This document shows positions 9,624-16,436 of a stretch of DNA of 64,000 nucleotides, one piece after another. The translations under genes and the position numbers were made by a program. The stretch covers positions 405,068-469,067 of the forward strand of contig JAUVXD010000001.1 in NCBI GenBank assembly GCA_030603805.1, given 5' to 3'. This DNA comes from Acholeplasmataceae bacterium. Its GTDB lineage: Bacteria > Bacillota_I > Bacilli_A > Acholeplasmatales > Acholeplasmataceae. The first letter of the stretch is position 1; each line of letters opens with the position of its first letter. Below the pieces are notes generated by a model, which was given only the letters and a program-made list of their open reading frames with translations, did not search any database and was not told where the DNA came from.

Positions 9624-11153
9624 TTAAAACATTTTCTTAATATTATTCAAGAATGCTTGGCATTCAGTAAATGCATCACGACCGAAAAGTTTAACTAAAA
9701 GCTTAGATAAATCATCGATTTCTGTTCTTAAGAATGGCAAGTTTAACCCTTCAAATTTTCTAAATATTTTGCGTGCAACCATATAATCAAGAGCATCGGA
9801 TTCACTACCACCGGATGCAACATACACTGGAACAAACGCACGAATTTGCTTCATAATACGGTTACCAAAGGTTACTTTAAAGTTTTTGGTGATGAAATGA
9901 TCTAGTTTTTCTAAGTTTTCAACTGCACCAAGACTCATCGGATGTTCTTTATAAGCTGTTCTAAATAAATCTTCTAGGTATTCATAGGGTATTCTGACAC
10001 CATTTGTTGGTTTGGCATCAATGTAATCTGCTTTTGTATTAATTTCAATAGGTGTTGCACGGTCATATACTTTATCGGTTACGATAAATGTAGAATCATC
10101 TTTATTGGCAGTACCAATAAACCAAACGTTTTGAGGTAACAAAATCTTTCCACCTTGAAGATGCTTGGGATCTCCTGGAATACTATCTGCAACAATATCA
10201 ACAAGCCATTGATCATGATCTGGAAGTTCAAGCAATGATAAAAGCTCTGCAAAATAATACTCAACACGTGCAAGGTTCATTTCATCTAAAACAATAATAT
10301 TAATATCGTCTCGATATGTCGTTTCATAAATAGCCTTTAAAAAGTCTGTTTCATTGAACTTTTTAGTAAATTCATTTAAGTAACCGAGCATTTCAGCACG
10401 ATCACGCCATGAGGGTTGAACAGCAATGATTTTCGCATCAAATCCGAAAAATTTACCCATCGCATAGGGCAGTGATGTTTTACCTGTACCTGAAATACCT
10501 TCAAGAATCATGGTTTTTGAAGCTGCCATACCTGCAATAAAAGCTCGAATAATTTTATGATTATAATATAATCCAAGTTTGGATGCTGCAAAATTGATAA
10601 ATCGATCCACAAGTTGTGAAAGTGGGATCATATCCTCTTCTTTCATGACTGTCTTGATGATGCCATCAGGATATTTTAAATCAACTTTGTTGAGCTTAAT
10701 AAATCTAAGATGACTTGTTTCATCATCTAGGTCATCTTCAACATCATCCACGCTTTGATCTGGATTAATGCCGAGATTTGAAACTTTGAGTGCTAAAATC
10801 TTATTTTTCTCATCAAGAAGTTCTACAACTTTATCATTGAGAAATGCAATTTCTGTCACAAGTTCTTCTTTATGAAGCTCAGATTTAACAAATTTAATAT
10901 ATTTCTTGAGCCATTGTGTAAGCTTTAAAACAATCACACCAATAAAGATGAGATTTACAATTAAAACAACAACAGCCATCAGCCAATCTAAAAGAGTGAA
11001 TCTGGTGCTTGAGACGATGAAATTTTCGAAGATTCTACCAAGATCCGTTGAAAACAAGGTGACAAAGACATAAAACATGTCTTTAAAAAACTCACCTATG
11101 ACTTCAAAGAGATCTCGTAGAAAACTAATATAGTATCTACCGAACTCAACCAT
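9624..11153 (-). CDS. membrane-anchored McrB-like AAA+ ATPase
   Basis: 509 residues. One membrane segment at about 55-77, then a charged coiled-coil-like stretch (about 90-122), then an AAA+ domain: Walker A GISGTGKTS (219-227), Walker B IIVLDEMN with DE at 290-291 followed by LARVEYYFAELLSLLE, and GTANKDDS near 347. The DEMNLARVEYYF and GTxNxxD pattern is typical of the McrB/AAA_5 branch, but no DNA-binding domain or McrC partner is present. Its place between the signal peptidase and surface-protein genes suggests an energy-using step in export, assembly or remodelling at the membrane (inference). A MoxR-like chaperone role is an alternative. Confidence 0.8.
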   Translation of the reverse strand: MVEFGRYYISFLRDLFEVIGEFFKDMFYVFVTLFSTDLGRIFENFIVSSTRFTLLDWLMAVVVLIVNLIFIGVIVLKLTQWLKKYIKFVKSELHKEELVTEIAFLNDKVVELLDEKNKILALKVSNLGINPDQSVDDVEDDLDDETSHLRFIKLNKVDLKYPDGIIKTVMKEEDMIPLSQLVDRFINFAASKLGLYYNHKIIRAFIAGMAASKTMILEGISGTGKTSLPYAMGKFFGFDAKIIAVQPSWRDRAEMLGYLNEFTKKFNETDFLKAIYETTYRDDINIIVLDEMNLARVEYYFAELLSLLELPDHDQWLVDIVADSIPGDPKHLQGGKILLPQNVWFIGTANKDDSTFIVTDKVYDRATPIEINTKADYIDAKPTNGVRIPYEYLEDLFRTAYKEHPMSLGAVENLEKLDHFITKNFKVTFGNRIMKQIRAFVPVYVASGGSESDALDYMVARKIFRKFEGLNLPFLRTEIDDLSKLLVKLFGRDAFTECQAFLNNIKKMF

Positions 11154-11172
11154 AATAAACTCCTATAAAATT

Positions 11173-11868
11173 TTAAGCAGACTTGGGGTCTTGGCCAATC
11201 TTTAATTCTGCTAAAATTTGCTTTCTAATTTTTTCTTTTTCAATTTCAAGTTCTGACATCGCTTTTTGCTCAATGATCTTAAACTCTTTTTCAAACTTAA
11301 CCTTGTTTGAATGCATGATGTTTTTAATTAACACAATACCTTCAATGATTAAAATAATGACCACGGGTAAAATAATCATGAGTGCAAAACCACCTGCAGA
11401 TTGTAAGTAGTCGAGCGTAGTACCAAGTCCAGCTACACTACTATGATATGTAGCAAGCACTTGTGTGTAATGAAGTGGTTGTGCATCTGGTTCAGCCACG
11501 TTATCACCTTGCGTGATGAAATAGAGTTCACCATCAACAGTGAAAAGGTCAACAATTCTGTGGGTATTAAAAGATTTAATACTGTGATCAAAATAGGTAA
11601 CAACTGATCCAATCTCTAAACTCGATTTTTGAGATTCACTAAGCATCCTAACAAAAATTAAATCACCTTGGCTAAATGAGCTTGATTCAGTACCAGCCAT
11701 GGAATTGGATTGGACAGATAGAAAACCTGTACCAAAAACATTAGCAATGTCATTTTCTTTCTTAACTCTAATATTGGCTGCTGAAAAGATCAGTAGGGTA
11801 ATGATAAACATGTAGAAAAGAACATTGAGCGTCGCTTTAGCAGCATTGCTTAAGACGTTTTTTTTCAT
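11173..11868 (-). CDS. sipW: SipW-like (ER-type) signal peptidase I
   Basis: 231 residues, S26B family. A membrane segment at about 15-32 is followed by SVQSNSMAG with nucleophile Ser56, then NTHRIVD with His103 in place of the Lys of ordinary bacterial SPase I, then TQGDNVAEPD with the conserved Asp. A second membrane segment (about 157-177) and a charged C-terminal tail follow. The Ser-His arrangement is that of SipW/Sec11 enzymes, which in Bacillus process TasA and TapA. Here it lies among at least five proteins with AWF-type signal peptides, its probable substrates. It is separated from the preceding gene by a perfect hairpin. Confidence 0.9.
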   Translation of the reverse strand: MKKNVLSNAAKATLNVLFYMFIITLLIFSAANIRVKKENDIANVFGTGFLSVQSNSMAGTESSSFSQGDLIFVRMLSESQKSSLEIGSVVTYFDHSIKSFNTHRIVDLFTVDGELYFITQGDNVAEPDAQPLHYTQVLATYHSSVAGLGTTLDYLQSAGGFALMIILPVVIILIIEGIVLIKNIMHSNKVKFEKEFKIIEQKAMSELEIEKEKIRKQILAELKIGQDPKSA

Positions 11869-11910
11869 GGAAAATTCTCCTTATGAGACATTTTTAGATC
11901 CAAAGAGGAT

Positions 11911-11934
11911 GGGAAGTGCAAGGGTGCACTTCCC
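11911..11934 (-). terminator. intra-operon perfect hairpin after the major surface-protein gene
   Basis: A perfect 10-bp stem GGGAAGTGCA / TGCACTTCCC with a 4-nt loop lies between the 344-residue surface protein and the signal peptidase gene. On the minus strand it is followed by only a weak T-rich run (CTCTTT), so it is more likely a partial terminator or an RNA-processing or 3'-stabilising structure than a full stop. Such an element would make upstream structural subunits more abundant than the downstream enzymes. Confidence 0.6.
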
Positions 11935-11964
11935 TGACTAAAAACGAATGATATAATACGTTCT

Positions 11965-12999
11965 TTAACCTTGAACGACTGGTGCTCTACCTGTGAAGCT
12001 CATTGATACAGTAAGTCTAGAACCTAAAATGGCATTGTATGCGTTGGCATCCCAACCTTCAACCCAAATTCTAAGCGTCACTTTACCATAGTAATTCGCA
12101 CCTGGATCGTAACCTGCATATAATAGTTCGCCTTCAGCGTCTCTATAAGATGTCATGACAAGAATATCATCGTTATTGATGATTTGTCTGGATGTTGGAA
12201 CGACAACAGCACTTGAACCTTCTGGTAAAATATTATTCTTTGCATAGAAATAGTTCATTGCACCTGGAACACCATTTAAACCAAGGAGTGAACCTGTTAA
12301 ATCAAGTGTGCCACCACCTAAAACCATGTTAGATGTTGAAGCTGGTTTTTCAAAAACAACAGTTCTTAACGCCTCATCAAATGATTCATTACCTGCATTC
12401 CATGTAAGTTCATGTGCAGTATAAGAAATTCTAATGGCATCATGCGCATAGGCATTAATGGAGGAACCTGTTAAAGATTGAACTGGATCAGATCCATCAA
12501 AATGGGAATAGAAAGGTACATCCACACGCCATGAAATCAGTGGTGAATTGAATTGAAGAATGCTTAAATCAATACCTTCAGCTGTATCTGATCTAAAATG
12601 TAGGGGAATTTCAATATAACCCGAACCAGCTCTTGTTACTGGAACAAAGTTGAATCCATCAACAGTGGGTTGAATTTTAGAAAATGTACGACCGTTTTCT
12701 GATGTTACATGGTCAAACTCAAATCGTGTTTGTCCTTGAACTAAATGTGTTGATGTGATGTAACCTAAAACTGCTTCAGCAGTCAAATTGGTTACCCAGT
12801 TTAAATCATTGAAACCACCAGTGTCCATATCACCAATCGCGATTTCAATCCCTTGGTTCGCCTTAAAATCTGCATCAAACGCTTGAACGCTTGCTATATT
12901 CGTAATGGTAAACCATGCAAATGTCGTTGCACCGAGTGCGATGACAGTCAAAACAACTGATAAAACCGATAATACTAACTTTCTTGTGACTTTACTCAT
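11965..12999 (-). CDS. SipW-cognate class surface protein, probable major subunit
   Basis: 344 residues, ATG at 12999 with AAGGAGACT upstream. The signal peptide is canonical for the SipW-cognate class: MSKVTRK, hydrophobic core, then ATTFAWFTIT. The mature domain is Gly/Asn/Asp-rich with few Lys, typical of extracellular beta proteins, and ends with LRIWVEGWD and ILGSRL. That WxEGxDP...IL signature is shared with the next two upstream genes, marking three paralogues. The hairpin after this gene supports it being the most abundant product. TasA-like fibre formation is inferred. Confidence 0.75.
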   Translation of the reverse strand: MSKVTRKLVLSVLSVVLTVIALGATTFAWFTITNIASVQAFDADFKANQGIEIAIGDMDTGGFNDLNWVTNLTAEAVLGYITSTHLVQGQTRFEFDHVTSENGRTFSKIQPTVDGFNFVPVTRAGSGYIEIPLHFRSDTAEGIDLSILQFNSPLISWRVDVPFYSHFDGSDPVQSLTGSSINAYAHDAIRISYTAHELTWNAGNESFDEALRTVVFEKPASTSNMVLGGGTLDLTGSLLGLNGVPGAMNYFYAKNNILPEGSSAVVVPTSRQIINNDDILVMTSYRDAEGELLYAGYDPGANYYGKVTLRIWVEGWDANAYNAILGSRLTVSMSFTGRAPVVQG

Positions 13000-13057
13000 T
13001 TTTTTAGTCTCCTTATATATTTTTTTCTATTTTTAATAACCTGCGTTATTTAAAACC

Positions 13058-14020
13058 TTAAGTGATTGCCGCTCTAGCGACTTTAAACTGCAATTGGATT
13101 TTTATTCTGTCTTCCAAGATACAATCAAATGTATCTGGATCCCAGCCTTCAACCCAAATGTTGATTCTTACCTTGCCGGTGTAATACTCTCTTTGCCTAG
13201 AATCATATGTTCCAGAAGGCTGAAGTTCAGCAATCAAGGAATGATTATCTAAGGCTTGGTAAGGGTTAAGCTCATGAAATTCTGTAAGTTTGTAAATCGT
13301 TTCTGGTTTGGTTTGAGGAACTTCAAGTTTTGTTCCTGTGATTAACTCAAAGTAGTGATAAGCACCAAATGGCATTGCATAACCTCTTGCCTCATTTTCA
13401 GAAGGATCATAAATCATGCTCACAAATGCACTTTCGGGTCTTAAATCTAAAGGGTTTCGATCATTTTTCAGTTCAATAGCTGAAATTCTTACAGCATCTG
13501 CAGCATAGAACATCGTCGGTATTCCCGCATAAGCGATATCATTTGGATCTAAACCGTTTTGAAAATCAAATCTAGGTGACCAGCTCACACCTCTGGAAAC
13601 AACGAAGGTTCCAGGGACCGATGTATCATATTGAACTCGGTTGTTGACATTGTTAACTAAATACACATGATGTTCGGGTCGTGTGGTTCGAAAATAAATG
13701 TCAAATGATAAATACTCAAGATTTCTTACCGCTAATCCAGGTGACCTAATCCCACCACGTTCGAAATTGATACCATCAGTTGATGTGACATCATCGAGTC
13801 TAATTTGTCTAAGTAATTGCTCCATCACCACATGCGGTAAAGTTGAATCAAATGTTTCACCATCTAATGAGAGTTCAAGTTCATTGCCTGCAGTCGCTGT
13901 GATGGTGATGTTTTCAAGATTATTGATCATCGACATCGATAGCCATGCATACGATACCGTTCCAAACAAGATGAGTACAGTTAAGAGTGACAATACAGAA
14001 AAGTTGAGTTTCTTAAACAT
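13058..14020 (-). CDS. SipW-cognate class surface protein paralogue
   Basis: 320 residues. The signal segment ends in TVSYAWLSM. The mature part has the C-terminal signature NIWVEGWDPDTFDCILEDR shared with the neighbouring paralogues. No clear Shine-Dalgarno sequence precedes the ATG at 14020, which lies 5 nt after the stop of the upstream gene, so translation is probably coupled. Probably a subunit of the same extracellular structure as the adjacent 344-residue protein. Confidence 0.75.
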   Translation of the reverse strand: MFKKLNFSVLSLLTVLILFGTVSYAWLSMSMINNLENITITATAGNELELSLDGETFDSTLPHVVMEQLLRQIRLDDVTSTDGINFERGGIRSPGLAVRNLEYLSFDIYFRTTRPEHHVYLVNNVNNRVQYDTSVPGTFVVSRGVSWSPRFDFQNGLDPNDIAYAGIPTMFYAADAVRISAIELKNDRNPLDLRPESAFVSMIYDPSENEARGYAMPFGAYHYFELITGTKLEVPQTKPETIYKLTEFHELNPYQALDNHSLIAELQPSGTYDSRQREYYTGKVRINIWVEGWDPDTFDCILEDRIKIQLQFKVARAAIT

Positions 14021-14025
14021 TGTAT

Positions 14026-14736
14026 TTAACTGCCTGTATCAATGGCGAAAGTCATTTGCAACTTCACCATGCCACCTAAGATGTCATCGACTGTATCTGG
14101 ATCTGTACCCTCAATCCAAATCACGATACTGAACTTTCTAACATCACCTGGTTTAAAATTAGGAATCCTTTTTCTTGTGACGATGGTATCTGTTAGAAAA
14201 TGAACAGGCTTGATATTGTTTGGAATTTCTGCAACAGGCGTGCCACTACTTGAGGATTCTGGTTTTTTATAGACAGTTTCTACGTCATCTTCGATCACTA
14301 ATATCCGAATGGCTGCATCCATGTTCTTGTAAACATCGGTAATCCTAATATGATATCCAATATCGACAGTCTCACTGCCATTATTTTTTAAATGGAACGT
14401 GTACGCGATGTAATCGAAATCAGGATCTATATAATTACCTTGAGCAAGTTTAACCTCATCAAGTTTTAACCAGGCGTAATTCATATCAATGGCTTCATCA
14501 ACTGCACGTGTCATTAATCTTGCCTGCGGGTTTGAGAATGTATCATCCTTAGAAAGTATAATGCCACGTTTATAGGCTTCATAATCAACGGTCATTAAGA
14601 AGTTTCCTGCATTTTGCCCATAGAAAGTAATGAGAACAAAAATGATAGAAAGCATGCCGCTTGCAAGGAAAATCATATGATAAAGTCTACTTTTTTTCTG
14701 TCTTTTCTTGACTTGTAAAACACTTGAAAGCTTCAT
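14026..14736 (-). CDS. SipW-cognate-like surface protein, first gene of the operon
   Basis: 236 residues with a Lys/Arg-rich start and one hydrophobic segment ending ITFYGQNAGNF. That sequence is shared with the riboswitch-controlled partial gene at the window start. Near residue 85 it has NYAWLKLD, and near the C-terminus IWIEGTDPDTVDDILG, the signature of the two downstream paralogues. Translation starts at ATG 14736 behind GAAGGTG. As first gene, and by its TapA-like position before the larger subunits, it may be an anchor or nucleator (inference). Confidence 0.7.
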   Translation of the reverse strand: MKLSSVLQVKKRQKKSRLYHMIFLASGMLSIIFVLITFYGQNAGNFLMTVDYEAYKRGIILSKDDTFSNPQARLMTRAVDEAIDMNYAWLKLDEVKLAQGNYIDPDFDYIAYTFHLKNNGSETVDIGYHIRITDVYKNMDAAIRILVIEDDVETVYKKPESSSSGTPVAEIPNNIKPVHFLTDTIVTRKRIPNFKPGDVRKFSIVIWIEGTDPDTVDDILGGMVKLQMTFAIDTGS

Positions 14737-14767
14737 TTTTTCACCTTCTTCCCCTTATGACACCGTG

Positions 14768-14776
14768 ATTATATCA
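14768..14776 (-). promoter_or_regulatory. extended -10 promoter of the surface operon
   Basis: Minus-strand TGATATAAT is an extended -10 (TGnTATAAT) about 32 bp upstream of the first start codon. The -35 region is poor. No c-di-GMP aptamer is seen here, unlike the paralogous unit at the left edge. The surrounding 14737-14940 is otherwise A+T-rich and empty. Confidence 0.55.
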
Positions 14777-14940
14777 TTTGAACTTTTGAAATAAAATAAC
14801 GAATCCTTTAAGTTTCTATTAAGTTTATTTCACTTTTCTTAACAAACATTAATTAATTCTTTAATGTCAAATTTTTATTGTTTTATCCATGATTTTTGTA
14901 TATTTTTATTAATTTATTCAAATATGTTTCAAGCAAGTCA

Positions 14941-14969
14941 AAAAAAACCACACGGTTGTCGTGTGGTCT
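14941..14969 (-). terminator. terminator after the GGDEF/EAL pair
   Basis: CCACACGG-TTGT-CGTGTGG hairpin followed on the minus strand by TTTTTTT, 25 bp after the stop of the downstream GGDEF/EAL gene. It separates that operon from the surface operon. Confidence 0.85.
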
Positions 14970-14993
14970 TGTAAGTATTTATGAAGTAATTAT

Positions 14994-16436
14994 CTAGTTT
15001 TTAGTCAGTAAATCCTTCCATGATTCCGTACCGATATATCCTCTAAGTGCTTCAGCAGAAAGTGGTTTAGTGAAGTAGAAACCTTGCATCGTATCGATGT
15101 GATACTTTTTAGCTTCTTCCATCATATCTTCATCTTCAATCGCTTCACAAATAACCATATACTGATTCTTTTCCGCAAATTCAACGAGTAGTGATGCAAA
15201 CTTCGCTTTCATGTAAGATTCTTCTTCTTTTAAAAATTCGTTATCAAGTTTAATGATATCAATATCTAAGGCTTGTGCTTGAGATAATGTTGCATAATCT
15301 AAACCAAATCCATCAATTGCAATTTTAAATCCCATTTTTTTGAGTGCTTGTAAATTGGTGTGAATTTGCAGGGGTCTGTCAAAAACAGCAAACTCAATAA
15401 TTTCAAGAATAATATGTTCAGCATTCATTCTATACTTCTTAAGCAGTTTTTGAAACTCCATGGGTAAGGCATCGCTCATCAACTGCTTAGGACTTAAGTT
15501 GATGGAAAAGCAAATATCTTTTTTGGGAAATTCTTGTTTTAGCTCTTGATAAGTTTTAATACAGGTCTCAAGTCCCCACAAGCCAATCCAGTTAATGTCT
15601 CCAGACTGTTCCATGATACCTAGGAACTTAAAGGGTGACAAGAGTCCATGCTCAGGATGGTTCCATCTAATCAAAGCTTCAACACCAAAGATACTTTTAT
15701 TACGCACATTTATCATTGGATGATAAAAGAGTTGGAACTCTTTATGCTGAATCGCATGCTTGATTTGATAATAATATTCAACGTGTTCTCCACCTTGATT
15801 ATCCATCTCATCGGAGTAGACTCTCACCGCATTACCTCCATTACGTTTGATAATGTAGGTTGCCAGTTTGAGTGAGTTTTGAAGATCTTTAAGTGTTGCC
15901 CCGTGGATGGGATAAAAGCAAATAGCAATCGATCCTGTCGCATTAATGGAAGTATCACCAAAGAGTTTAATCGGTCTATTAATGGCTTGTTTAATCTTAT
16001 TAGCAAGGTCAACAGCTTCTGTACGGTCATAGTCCATTGATAAGAAAATTAAAAACTCGTCATTTTGAATTCTCGCAATTTTAACACCTTTAGGGAGAAC
16101 ATACTCCATATTTTTAACTATTTTTTCAAGTATTTTCTCACTTTCGGCCTGACCAAATGCATTAATAAAATCAGAAAACTTATCTAAGTCTAAATAAATC
16201 AATGAAAACTGACCATCTTTACCGGTACGCGCAATGTGTGATGTAATAATTGAAGAAATTTCATTTCTCGTCATAACCCCTTCAATGGTTAGAGCCTTTT
16301 CTTCTTTGATTCGTTGATGCTCATTGAAAAACGATTTCGCCAAAAAGTAGATGCCTGCAGATAAAACAAGCATCACAATGATGGTCAAGATGATGGTAAA
16401 TTGATCGCTTAATTGATTGTATATCGTGACATTCAT
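14994..16436 (-). CDS. membrane GGDEF/EAL protein with degenerate sites
   Basis: 480 residues. One membrane segment (about 12-35), a GGDEF domain (about 55-205) and an EAL domain (about 222-475). The GGDEF signature is replaced by IQNDEF (123-128), so cyclase activity is unlikely. In the EAL domain the EAL triad (253-255), Asn of NLSP, Glu of LEIIE, Lys of IKLD and the MQGF Gln are kept. However, the paired Asp motif DDFGTG reads DGFGLD (375-380) and AEGIE reads CEAIE, so hydrolysis is probably impaired. It may act as a c-di-GMP receptor or partner of the upstream gene, whose stop overlaps its ATG. Confidence 0.85.
   Translation of the reverse strand: MNVTIYNQLSDQFTIILTIIVMLVLSAGIYFLAKSFFNEHQRIKEEKALTIEGVMTRNEISSIITSHIARTGKDGQFSLIYLDLDKFSDFINAFGQAESEKILEKIVKNMEYVLPKGVKIARIQNDEFLIFLSMDYDRTEAVDLANKIKQAINRPIKLFGDTSINATGSIAICFYPIHGATLKDLQNSLKLATYIIKRNGGNAVRVYSDEMDNQGGEHVEYYYQIKHAIQHKEFQLFYHPMINVRNKSIFGVEALIRWNHPEHGLLSPFKFLGIMEQSGDINWIGLWGLETCIKTYQELKQEFPKKDICFSINLSPKQLMSDALPMEFQKLLKKYRMNAEHIILEIIEFAVFDRPLQIHTNLQALKKMGFKIAIDGFGLDYATLSQAQALDIDIIKLDNEFLKEEESYMKAKFASLLVEFAEKNQYMVICEAIEDEDMMEEAKKYHIDTMQGFYFTKPLSAEALRGYIGTESWKDLLTKN

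Noticed and set aside
9624..11153. McrBC restriction system
   Set aside because: Only the ATPase motifs match; there is no McrC, no nuclease and no DNA-recognition domain, and the protein is membrane-anchored among surface genes.
14737..14940. Second c-di-GMP riboswitch before the main surface operon
   Set aside because: No GACGCAAAGC or GGTAGCC-type elements are present on either strand; only an extended -10 promoter is visible.
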